From contig DASVQN010000027.1 in the NCBI GenBank assembly GCA_036389155.1, positions 1 through 64,000 of the forward strand: a stretch of 64,000 nucleotides of DNA, read 5' to 3'. The DNA comes from CADCVT01 sp036389155. Its GTDB lineage: Bacteria > Actinomycetota > Thermoleophilia > Solirubrobacterales > Solirubrobacteraceae. The position numbers were made by a program, and so were the translations under genes. The notes beneath the pieces are model-generated. The model was not told the origin of the DNA, did not search any database, and saw only the letters and a list, made by a program, of their open reading frames with translations. Of the stretch, positions 35,301 through 42,283 are shown piece by piece. How positions within the stretch are numbered: position 1 is the first letter of the stretch; each line of letters begins with the position of its first letter.

Positions 35301-38300
35301 GCCGCCGACACCACCTGCGTCGCCGGCACCGTGCTCGCCGCCGATCAGACGTGCGTCGTCCGGATCGTGTTCGACCCCAGCGCGCGCGGCGCGCGGAGCG
35401 CGACGGTCACGATCGACTCGGACGGCCCGGACGAGACCTTCGCGCTCACCGGCACCGGCACCCAGACGGAGCTGACGGCCACCCCGGCGGCCCTGCCGTT
35501 CGGAGCCAAGGACATCGACGACGGCGCGGCGACCGCGCAGACGTCGACGATCGAGAACACGGGCACGGAGCCCGTCGACCTCGAGGCGGTAACGCTCGGC
35601 GGAGCCGACTCGCTGCAGTTCCAGCACCTCGACGACCAGGCCGGCGACTGCGACGCGGACACCGTCCTCACCGCCGGCCAGACGTGCCTCGTCCGCGCGC
35701 TGTTCAACCCGTCCTCGACGGGAGACAAGACGGCGACGATCGCCCTCGAGTCGAACGCCCCCGATGCCGTCGTCGGGCTGACCGGCACGGGCACGCAGAC
35801 ACAGCTGACGGCCGCGCCGACGAGCCTCGCCTTCGGCTCGCGGGAGATCGACGACGGCCCGACGGCGGACCAGACCTCGACGATCGAGAACACCGGCACC
35901 GAGCCCGTCACCTTCACCGGGATCACCGTCGACGCGGGCTGGGTCCGCCTCAGCGGCGAGACCGGCGACTGCGCGCTCACCGAGACGCTGGAGGCCGGGG
36001 AGGAGTGCGGTCTGCGGCTCGCGTTCGACCCGTCGACGAGGGGCTCGCAGACGGGCTCGGCGACGATCGCCTCCAACGCGCCCAGCACGGCCGTCGCGCT
36101 CTCCGGCACCGGGACGCAGACGCAGCTGACGGCGAGCCCGGCGACGCTGTCCTTCGGGTCGCAGGACATCGCGGAGGGCGCGACCGCGCCGCAGACGTCC
36201 ACCGTCACGAACAGCGGGACCGAGCCGGTCACCCTCAGCGCGATCACGCCGGGCGGCGACTCCGATCAGTTCTCCCGCCTCACCGGCGACGGCGACGACT
36301 GCACCTCGACGACGGTGCTCGCGGTCGGCGAGGACTGCACGGTGCGCGCGCAGTTCGACCCGACGACGACCGGAGCGAAGTCCGCGACCTACACGCTCGA
36401 CTCGAACGCACCCGACACCGTCGTGACCGCCACCGGCACCGGGACGCTGAAGCAGCTCACGGCCGACCCGGACAGCCTGGCCTTCGATCCGCAGGACATC
36501 GACGACACCGGGGCCACGAAGACGTCCACGGTCAAGAACAGCGGCACCGAGAGCATCACGATCGCCGGCGTCGCCGTCACCGGCGACACGACGCAGTTCA
36601 CCCGCCTGACCGACGAGACCGGCGACTGCTCGGCCGGCGACGTCCTGGCGCCGAACGGCACGTGCGCGGTGCGCATCGCGTTCGATCCCACGACGGTTGG
36701 CGGGAAGTCCGCGACCGTGACGGTCGACTCGAACGCGCCGGACGAGACGGTCGGGCTGACGGGCACGGGCATCCAGACCCTGCTCTCGGTCTCGCCGGAC
36801 AGCCAGGGCTTCGGGTCGAAGGACATCGACGACGGCCCGACGTCGCCGCAGGAGTCGACGGTGACGAACGTCGGCACCGAGTCGGTCGACCTCGAGGGCG
36901 TGACCTTCGGCGGCACCAACCCCACGCACTTCGACCAGGTGACCGGCGACGGCACCGACTGCACGGCCGCGACGACCCTGGCGCCGAACGACACCTGCAA
37001 GCTGCGCCTGCGGTTCGACCCGTCGACCACCGGCGCGAAGTCCGCGACGGCCACTGTCGAGTCGAACGCCCCCGACGCGGCGGTGAGCCTCTCCGGCACC
37101 GGCATCCAGACGCAGCTGACGCCCGACCCGGCCACCCTCGCGTTCGGCAACCGCAACATCGACGAGGGCCCCACGGGGACGATGACCTCGACGGTCACGA
37201 ACTCGGGGACCGAGAGCGTCACGCTCGTCTCGCTCGCGGTGACGGGCGACGGCGCGCACTTCACGCGGCTGACGGACGACGACGAGGACTGCACCGCGGG
37301 CGACGTCCTCGCGGCCGACGACACCTGCACCGTCCGCGCGCAGTTCGATCCCTCGACGACCGGCGCGAAGTCTGCGACGGTGACGATCGACTCGAACGCC
37401 CCCGACGCGACGGTGGGGCTCACCGGCACCGGTCGTCTCGCCCAGCTCGACCACAGCCCCGCGGCGCTGGCCTTCGGCGACCGGGACATCGACGACGCGG
37501 GCGACACGAAGACGTCGGTGGTGACGAACACGGGCAGCGAGACGGTCACCTTCACCTCGATCTCGCTGACGGGCGACACGACGCAGTTCACGCGGCTGAC
37601 GGGCGTCGCCGGCGACTGCGCGGCGAACACCGCGCTCACCCCCACCCAGACGTGCAACGTGCGGGTGTCGTTCGACCCGAGCACAACCGGCGCCAAGACC
37701 GGCACGGTGACCATCGCCTCCGACGCGTCCGACGAGACGATCGCGCTCACCGGCGAGGGGATCCAGACGCTCCTGACGCGCGCCCCCGACACGCTGTCGT
37801 TCGGCGCCCGCGACATCGACGACGGAGCCACGGCCGTCCAGACGTCGACGGTCACGAACGCGGGGACGGAGCCGGTCGACCTCTCCGGCGTCACGGTGAC
37901 GGGCGACAGCGGGGACTTCGTCCAGGTGACGAGCCAGGCCAGCGACTGCACGGCGACGACGTTGCTCACCGCGGGCCAGACGTGCGAGCTGCGCTTCCGC
38001 TTCGATCCGGCGTCGACGGGAGCCAAGGCGGCGACCGCGACCGTCAAGTCGAACGCCGCCGACGTGTCGGCCGCGCTGTCGGGCACGGGCACGCAGACCC
38101 TCCTCGCGCGGTCGCCGGCCACGCTGACGTTCGCGTCGAAGGACATCGACGACGGCGCGACCGCGGCGCAGACCTCGACCGTCACCAACACCGGCACCGA
38201 GCCCGTCACCCTCGTGGACGTCGCCCTGACCGGTGACACCGGCGACTTCGTCCGCGTGCACGGGACCGCCGGCGACTGCGAGGCGTCCACGGTCCTGACG

Positions 38301-41093
38301 GCGGGCGCGACGTGCGACGTCCGCCTGCAGTTCGACCCCGCCTCGACCGGGGCGAAGTCGGTCACGGCAACCGTCGACTCGAACGCCGCCGACGTGACGG
38401 TCACCGCGACCGGGAGCGGGATCCAGACCGAGCTCTCGCGCAGCCCCGCGACGCTGGGCTTCGGCTCCAGGGACCTCGCCGCCGGCGAGTCGGCGACACA
38501 GACGGCGACCGTGACCAACAGCGGGACCCAGCCCGTCACGCTCACGGCGGTCGGCGTCACCGGCGACAGCGGCCAGTTCGTCCGGCTGACGACCCTCTCC
38601 TCCGACTGCGAGGCGACCGACACGCTGACCGCGGGGCAGACCTGCAACCTGCGCTTCCGCTTCCGGCCGACGACGACCGGCGCGAAGTCGGCCACGGTGA
38701 CCGTCTCGTCGAACGCCGCCGCCGTCGCGGTGGGCCTCACCGGCTCGGGCACCGCGACGCGGCTCTCGCGCTCGACGCCGAGCGTCGCGTTCGGTGCGCG
38801 CGACGTCGACGACGGCGCGAGCGCGGCGCAGGAGGTCGCGATCACGAACTCCGGCACCGAGGCCGTCGACATCGACGCCGTCCCGCTGACCGGCAGCGAC
38901 CCGGCGCAGTTCGACCGCCTCACGACGCAGGGCAGCGACTGCACCGCCGCGACGACGCTCGCCGCGGGCGACACCTGCAAGCTGCGGCTGCGCTTCGACC
39001 CGAGCACGGTCGGCGCGAAGTCCGCTGCGGTGACGGTCGAGTCGAACGCCCCGGACGTGGCGATCGCGCTCTCCGGCACCGGCACGCAGACCGAGCTCGC
39101 CTCCGCGCCGGGATCGCTCGCGTTCGGCAGCCGCGACGTCGACGACGGGCCGGGCGCGACGCAGACGAGCACGATCACCAACGCCGGCACGGAGACCGTG
39201 AACATCACGGGCGTCGCCGCGACCGGCCAGTTCGAGCGCGTGACCGGCCAGAGCACGGACTGCACCGCGGGCACGAGCCTGACCGCGGGCCAGACGTGCG
39301 AGCTCCGCGCGCGCTTCGACCCGTCGACCACGGGCGACAAGACCGGCGCGGTGACGGTGACGTCGAACGCGCCCGTCGTCGCGGTCGCCCTGACGGGAAC
39401 GGGCACGCAGACGTCGATCGCCGCGAGCCCGGCGACGCTGGCGTTCGGCTCGCGGGACGTCGACGAGGGCCCAAGCGCGGTCCAGACGTCGACGGTCGCC
39501 AACACGGGCAGCGAGCCCGTCGACCTGGACGGCGTGACGCTCGGCGGTTCCGGCGCGGCCAGCTTCGAGCGGCTGACGGGCGGCCCGGACGACTGCTCGG
39601 CGTCGATCACCCTCGACGCCGGCGAGGAGTGCGACGTCCGCGTGCGCTTCGACCCGGCGACGACGGGCGCCAAGGCCGCCGCGGTCACCGTGCAGTCGAG
39701 CCTGCCCGACGTGAGCATCGGCCTGACCGGCACCGGCATCCAGACCGACCTCGCCCTCGCGCCGGGGACCCTCGCCTTCGGCGACCGCGACATCGACGAC
39801 GGCGCGACCGCCGTCCAGACGTCGACGGTCACCAACACGGGCAGCGAGACGGTCACCTTCACCAGCGCCGGGCTGACCGCGAACGCAACGCACTACGAGC
39901 AGGTCACCGGCGCCTCGGACGACTGCGCGCCGACGACCAGCCTGGCGGCCGGCGCGTCGTGCGAGGTCCGCCTGCGGTTCGACCCCACCACCGTCGGCGA
40001 CAAGCCGAGCTCGTTCTCGATCGCCTCCAACGCGGCCACCGTCGTGATCGACCTGACCGGCACGGGCACCCAGACCGAGCTCACGCGCTCGCCCGCCGCC
40101 CTCGCCTTCGGCTCGCAGGACGTCGACAACGGCCCGACCGCCGCGCAGGCGTCGACGGTCACGAACTCCGGCACCGAGCCCGTCACCCTCTCCGCGCTGA
40201 GCGTGGGCGGCGCCGACGCCGGGCAGTTCGAGCGTCTCGGCGGGCAGGCCGGTGACTGCGCGTCCGGCGACACCCTCGCCGCGGGCGAGACCTGCGCGGT
40301 GCGCGTGCGGTTCGACCCGCCCGCGACCGGTGACCGGACGGCCGCGGTCACCGTCGACGCGGCAGCGCCGGCGGCGGACGTCACGGTCGCGCTGACCGGA
40401 GCCGGCACCCAGACGGCGCTCGCGCTCAGCCCGTCCGCGCTCGTCTTCGGCTCGCGCGACGTGGACGCCGGCGCCACCGCGGCCGACGCGTCGACGGTCA
40501 CCAACACGGGCAGCGAGCCGGTGACGATCTCGGCCGTCGACCTCGGCGGAACGGACGCGGGCCAGTTCGAGCGGCTGGCCGGCGAGGCCGGCGACTGCGG
40601 CGCGGGCACGACGCTCGCCGCCGGCGCCACCTGTGTCGTGCGCGTGCGCTTCGACCCGTCCTCGGCCGGCGAGAAGTCGGCGAGCGTCACCGTCGCCGCG
40701 CCCACCGGGGATCTCGTCGTCGCGCTTGCCGGCAGCGGCACCCAGGCCGTGCTGACGACGCCGCCGCCGCCGGGCAACAACCCCGGCCCCGGTCCCGTCG
40801 CCCTCCCCAAGCTCGTCCTCGGTTCGGGGCCGAAGCGTGCCCGCCAGACCGCCCGCAAGCGCTTCCGCGTGCAGCTGTCGGCCGTCGGCGGCACGGTCCC
40901 GCAGGTCACGCTGACGCTCAGCAGGGTCTCCGGCGGCCGGATCAAGCGCGTGGTCGTCACCAACGTCTCCAGCCCCCGGACGGTCGCCATCAAGCTCTCC
41001 CGCAAGCTCAAGCGCGGGCGCTACAGGGTCACCGCGACCGGGCCCGCCGGCAGCGGGATCGCTGCGGTGCAGCGCACCTACCGGCTGCGCTAG
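29325..41093 (+). CDS. Giant exported repeat protein: ASH-like domains flanking a delta-60-like propeller
   Basis: About 3,922 residues. The TTG at 29325 (GGGAG 7 nt upstream) begins PRSRRRRWAAVCLGLLVSGLLIAAFALA, a clear signal peptide. Residues about 28-805 hold 7 repeats of about 110 residues with the pattern SLxFGSxDIDDG...TSTVTNTGTEPVTL...DC...L..G.TC.VR.RFDPTTTGAKSATVT...LTGTGTQT, the choice-of-anchor D/ASH fold; two Cys per repeat could form disulfides. Residues about 806-1497 hold 14 repeats of about 48 residues (VNALALSGTDLFVGGAFTTIGG, RNRLAKL, WNPGANG), like delta-60/DUF5122 units. 21 more ASH-like repeats follow to about 3810, then a Pro-rich linker and basic C-terminal domain. No sortase motif. 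Likely a cell-surface or secreted structural or adhesive protein. Confidence 0.88.
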   Translation: MPRSRRRRWAAVCLGLLVSGLLIAAFALAAVTLSADPDTFDFGSHSVDDPRTPTQAFTITNAGADPVAITGVSLDGDTFDFALDPQPGDCDGSTVLAQDETCDVHAYFWPTGRGAKFATIQVSSADGDATVDLTGTGTIKQLAATPDTLDFGAQEIAGGPTASQTSSIVNSGDEAVQLQGVSMSGGDPSEFERLTDNGSDCTTGMFLLVGQSCNVRAVFDPTTTGAKVATFTVQSNADDVTVDVSGDGTQTELTAAPDTLPFGSHDIDDGATAEQTSTVTNTGTESVDVDAVTVGGTDPAQFERLTDQGSDCTATTTLSPNGTCDVRVRFNPTTTGAKSATVTIESNAPDETVDLSGTGIQTELTAQPDSLDFGSQDIDDGETAEQVSTVTNSGSDPVDLDAVTITGTDAADFSRATGLGDDCTAATTLNAGDSCKVGVVFDPTTTGAKSAVVTVESNAPDETIDLNGDGTQTELSVSPASQSFGSQDIDDGSTPEQPSTVTNTGTEAVTLTSVALGGDDPGDFTLASDAASDCAAGDVLGTGDTCDLRPAFDPTTTGPKSATATVESTADPVTVDLDGTGTQTQLTAAPPTLAFGGRDVGDGATDVQESTVTNSGTEPVSIASVGATGDTGQFERLTDAGSDCTGTTTLDAGETCKVRVRFDPTTSGAKSVTYTIDSNAPDVTVQATGTGTAREITPNPGTLAFAAQDVDAGATVAQTSLVENTGTGPVTLASVSLGGTNPKQFQRLTGGPDDCAASTVLQPGEDCTVRATFDPSFKGAKSATITVASNAPTVAVNVTGTGTEAAFESSDDALDEAYVTNGQVNAVGFDTSGRTYLGGTFTQVGPRTGHGVKLSQSSDSPASGFPDVTGTIRAVAADGSGGWFIGGDFTSVGGVARGRLAHILSSGALDTGWDPSADARVNALALSGGQLFVGGEFSSVDGLQRAFVAKVSAGSGVVDGTWHPTVNNRVSTIAINAAGVHLGGDFTLVEGEARSRLARVSATGAGTLDELWDPSVSGGTVSALALSATDVFAGGTFTTVGGQGRARIAKLSADTGAPDPAWNPGANGAVNTLLVSGGNLFVGGAFTTIGGAPHDRLAKLLTVDETIDETFLPNPSAPVHALALSGTDLYVAGEFGQIGGQSRNRLARVSTSSGLADSWDPDANAPARALALATTNVYAGGEFTSVGGTTRNRLARLEPDGTLDADWNPDANGTVSSLVVGGSVVYVGGAFTTVGGQSRDRLAKLAVAGGTVDADWNPGASGSVTALAVSGTTVYAGGLFLTIDGQARNRLARLTGANGDLDATWAPAGAGGQVNALALSGTDLFVGGAFTSIGGAPRNRIAKLDAGGTGAVAAWDPGASSTVSALAVTGSSLYAGGFFTTIGGEARNFVARVDTASAAVDPAWNPNANGPVRALALSSADVYAGGEFSQVGGQPHSRLAKLPQTGAGTADGGWDPGISGGNVLALAVSGDRLAAGGSFTAAAGQSSQGFALLELPTLRSSPGGLAFGEVELADPATAPQTATITNPRAETITLTSVSLGGADASQFQRLTDDPDDCVAGTALAQNDTCTVRAVFDPTSSGAKSAAISIVSNSPGIEIALTGTGAQTALSANPATLPFGSEDVDDGATEEQTSTITNSGTEQISLSDVTLGGTDASQFDVVDGETTDCTADVTILQPSQSCEVRVVFDPTTVGTKSAEVTVSDTDAGADVIVALTGTGTQTQLSRSPATLNFGLQDIDDGATFVLTSTITNSGTETVTLTGVNTFLDADQFVRLTDGLDDCAVGTELDAGETCKLREQFDPTTVGSKHAAVQITSNAAMVQVDLVGNGTQTQLTSDPDSFGFGAKDIDDGATATQESTVTNTGTQNVTITSVTTPAHFVRLSDEDSDCATDDVLTPGATCKIRAQFNPSSVGSKTGAIVVHSNAPDEGVDVSGTGIQTELSAAPDPLALGAQDVDDGPSTGQTATVTNTGTETVTIQTVTVGGTNAGDFTKVAADTTCVAGTVLAADQTCVVRIVFDPSARGARSATVTIDSDGPDETFALTGTGTQTELTATPAALPFGAKDIDDGAATAQTSTIENTGTEPVDLEAVTLGGADSLQFQHLDDQAGDCDADTVLTAGQTCLVRALFNPSSTGDKTATIALESNAPDAVVGLTGTGTQTQLTAAPTSLAFGSREIDDGPTADQTSTIENTGTEPVTFTGITVDAGWVRLSGETGDCALTETLEAGEECGLRLAFDPSTRGSQTGSATIASNAPSTAVALSGTGTQTQLTASPATLSFGSQDIAEGATAPQTSTVTNSGTEPVTLSAITPGGDSDQFSRLTGDGDDCTSTTVLAVGEDCTVRAQFDPTTTGAKSATYTLDSNAPDTVVTATGTGTLKQLTADPDSLAFDPQDIDDTGATKTSTVKNSGTESITIAGVAVTGDTTQFTRLTDETGDCSAGDVLAPNGTCAVRIAFDPTTVGGKSATVTVDSNAPDETVGLTGTGIQTLLSVSPDSQGFGSKDIDDGPTSPQESTVTNVGTESVDLEGVTFGGTNPTHFDQVTGDGTDCTAATTLAPNDTCKLRLRFDPSTTGAKSATATVESNAPDAAVSLSGTGIQTQLTPDPATLAFGNRNIDEGPTGTMTSTVTNSGTESVTLVSLAVTGDGAHFTRLTDDDEDCTAGDVLAADDTCTVRAQFDPSTTGAKSATVTIDSNAPDATVGLTGTGRLAQLDHSPAALAFGDRDIDDAGDTKTSVVTNTGSETVTFTSISLTGDTTQFTRLTGVAGDCAANTALTPTQTCNVRVSFDPSTTGAKTGTVTIASDASDETIALTGEGIQTLLTRAPDTLSFGARDIDDGATAVQTSTVTNAGTEPVDLSGVTVTGDSGDFVQVTSQASDCTATTLLTAGQTCELRFRFDPASTGAKAATATVKSNAADVSAALSGTGTQTLLARSPATLTFASKDIDDGATAAQTSTVTNTGTEPVTLVDVALTGDTGDFVRVHGTAGDCEASTVLTAGATCDVRLQFDPASTGAKSVTATVDSNAADVTVTATGSGIQTELSRSPATLGFGSRDLAAGESATQTATVTNSGTQPVTLTAVGVTGDSGQFVRLTTLSSDCEATDTLTAGQTCNLRFRFRPTTTGAKSATVTVSSNAAAVAVGLTGSGTATRLSRSTPSVAFGARDVDDGASAAQEVAITNSGTEAVDIDAVPLTGSDPAQFDRLTTQGSDCTAATTLAAGDTCKLRLRFDPSTVGAKSAAVTVESNAPDVAIALSGTGTQTELASAPGSLAFGSRDVDDGPGATQTSTITNAGTETVNITGVAATGQFERVTGQSTDCTAGTSLTAGQTCELRARFDPSTTGDKTGAVTVTSNAPVVAVALTGTGTQTSIAASPATLAFGSRDVDEGPSAVQTSTVANTGSEPVDLDGVTLGGSGAASFERLTGGPDDCSASITLDAGEECDVRVRFDPATTGAKAAAVTVQSSLPDVSIGLTGTGIQTDLALAPGTLAFGDRDIDDGATAVQTSTVTNTGSETVTFTSAGLTANATHYEQVTGASDDCAPTTSLAAGASCEVRLRFDPTTVGDKPSSFSIASNAATVVIDLTGTGTQTELTRSPAALAFGSQDVDNGPTAAQASTVTNSGTEPVTLSALSVGGADAGQFERLGGQAGDCASGDTLAAGETCAVRVRFDPPATGDRTAAVTVDAAAPAADVTVALTGAGTQTALALSPSALVFGSRDVDAGATAADASTVTNTGSEPVTISAVDLGGTDAGQFERLAGEAGDCGAGTTLAAGATCVVRVRFDPSSAGEKSASVTVAAPTGDLVVALAGSGTQAVLTTPPPPGNNPGPGPVALPKLVLGSGPKRARQTARKRFRVQLSAVGGTVPQVTLTLSRVSGGRIKRVVVTNVSSPRTVAIKLSRKLKRGRYRVTATGPAGSGIAAVQRTYRLR
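29409..31740 (+). repeat. Seven tandem ~330-bp coding repeats (ASH block 1)
   Basis: The DNA repeats with the protein; recurrent words include GACATCGACGACGG, TCGACCGTCACGAAC and TTCGACCCGACGACGACCGG. Divergence between copies is enough to separate them by eye, so collapse in the assembly is possible but not evident. Confidence 0.85.
31790..33810 (+). repeat. Fourteen tandem ~145-bp coding repeats (propeller block)
   Basis: Units share words such as GCGCTCGCGCTGTCGGGCAC and GTGGGCGGCGCCTTCACG. The period is about 48 codons, corresponding to propeller-like blades. Confidence 0.82.
33817..40755 (+). repeat. Twenty-one tandem ~330-bp coding repeats (ASH block 2)
   Basis: These are the same unit as the first block, counted from the FG-x-x-DIDDG start of each copy. 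Two copies have a shortened DIDD-(T/A)G-(A/D)TKTS variant (near 36490 and 37490), suggesting segmental duplication of a pair. Confidence 0.85.
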
Positions 41094-41155
41094 CAGTCCA
41101 CGAACGCGCCCGCTTCCTCAAGATCGCTCGGGATCCGCCGATTCGCGAGTGCACC

Positions 41156-42283
41156 ATGGATTCGCTCGGCACAGCGCTGGGCGCCTCGTTGCGCGGCGGG
41201 AGCGGTCGCGAGCTGGGCGACAGCCTCGACGTCCCCGTTCAGCCCGAGGAGCTGACCGGGATCGAGCTGCTGGCCGGGCTGCCCTGGCAGGCGCTGCGCG
41301 AGCTGGCCGGCCACGCCCGGCGCCGCCGCTTCCGCCCGGGCGAGATCGTCTTCCGCGAGGGCGACCAGGGCGAGTCGATGCACGTCGTCACCCGCGGGCA
41401 GCTGTCCGTCGTCCGGCCGAGCCGCGACCCCGGCCTCGTCCTGCAGCGCCTCTTCCGCGGCGACGTGTTCGGGGAGGTCGGCGTGCTCAACGCGGCGCCG
41501 CGCCTGGCGTCGATCGTCGCGATCGACCAGTCCGAGACCGTCGAGGTCCGCAAGGAGGACCTCGACCGCGTCCTCGACGCCGACCCCAAGGCCATGCGCC
41601 AGATGCTCGGCACGCTCGCCTTCAGCCTCACGCTGGCCAAGGAGGAGCTCGCGCGGCACAACTCCAAGCTGGAGTCCAAGGTCCGCGAGCGCACCGCCGA
41701 CCTGCGCGAGTCGCAGCTCGAGCTCGTCCGCCGCCTCGCGCACGCGGCCGAGTCGCGCGACGACTCCACCGGCATCCACATCACGCGCATGAGCCGCATG
41801 TGCGCCCAGCTCGCCCTCGACGCCGGCATGGACGAGGAGGAGGCCCAGCAGATCCTGCACGCCTCCTCCATGCACGACATCGGGAAGATCGCGATCCCCG
41901 ACCGCGTGCTCCTCAAGGAGGGCCCGCTGGGCCCGGAGGAGTGGGAGGTCATGAAGAGCCACACGACCGTGGGCGCGCAGCTCCTGGCGGGCAGCCGCAG
42001 CCCGGTCGTCCGCATGGCCGAGGTCATCGCGCGCACGCACCACGAGAAGTGGGACGGCACGGGCTACCCGGAGGGGCTGCGCGGCGAGGAGATCCCGCTC
42101 GTGGCCCGGATGGTCGCCGTGTGCGACGTCTTCGACGCGCTCGTCTCCGACCGGCCCTACAAGTCCGCCTGGCTGGTCGACGACGCGCTGAAGGAGATCG
42201 AGCGCATCGCCGGCTCGCACCTGGACCCCGAGCTCTCGGCGCTCTTCATCGCCAAGCGCCCGGACCTGCGCGCGGGAGACTGA
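41156..42283 (+). CDS. Cyclic-nucleotide-binding HD-GYP phosphodiesterase
   Basis: A 375-residue cytosolic protein. Residues about 35-150 are a cNMP-binding domain (FRPGEIVFREGDQGESMHVV, GDVFGEVGVLN, RLASIVAI); a coiled coil (LARHNSKLESKVRERTADLRESQLEL) links to an HD-GYP domain with H240-D241 (MHDIGKIAIPD) and HHEKWDGTGYP at 295-305. HD-GYP enzymes hydrolyse c-di-GMP. All key residues are present. It overlaps the adenylate cyclase gene (TGATG) and lies 62 bp after the giant surface-protein gene. Confidence 0.93.
   Translation: MDSLGTALGASLRGGSGRELGDSLDVPVQPEELTGIELLAGLPWQALRELAGHARRRRFRPGEIVFREGDQGESMHVVTRGQLSVVRPSRDPGLVLQRLFRGDVFGEVGVLNAAPRLASIVAIDQSETVEVRKEDLDRVLDADPKAMRQMLGTLAFSLTLAKEELARHNSKLESKVRERTADLRESQLELVRRLAHAAESRDDSTGIHITRMSRMCAQLALDAGMDEEEAQQILHASSMHDIGKIAIPDRVLLKEGPLGPEEWEVMKSHTTVGAQLLAGSRSPVVRMAEVIARTHHEKWDGTGYPEGLRGEEIPLVARMVAVCDVFDALVSDRPYKSAWLVDDALKEIERIAGSHLDPELSALFIAKRPDLRAGD

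Noticed and set aside
30624..39893. A 9.3-kb open frame on the minus strand opposite the giant repeat gene (and a second of 3.5 kb, 36389-39862)
   Set aside because: Composition is Arg/Gly/Val/Asp-rich without domain logic; it arises from repeated GC-rich codons whose reverse complement lacks stops. The plus frame has a signal peptide and regular protein repeats.
29409..40755. Regularly spaced repeats as a possible CRISPR array
   Set aside because: The period (~145 or ~330 bp) is in frame and codes for protein repeats; there are no unique spacers between identical short repeats.
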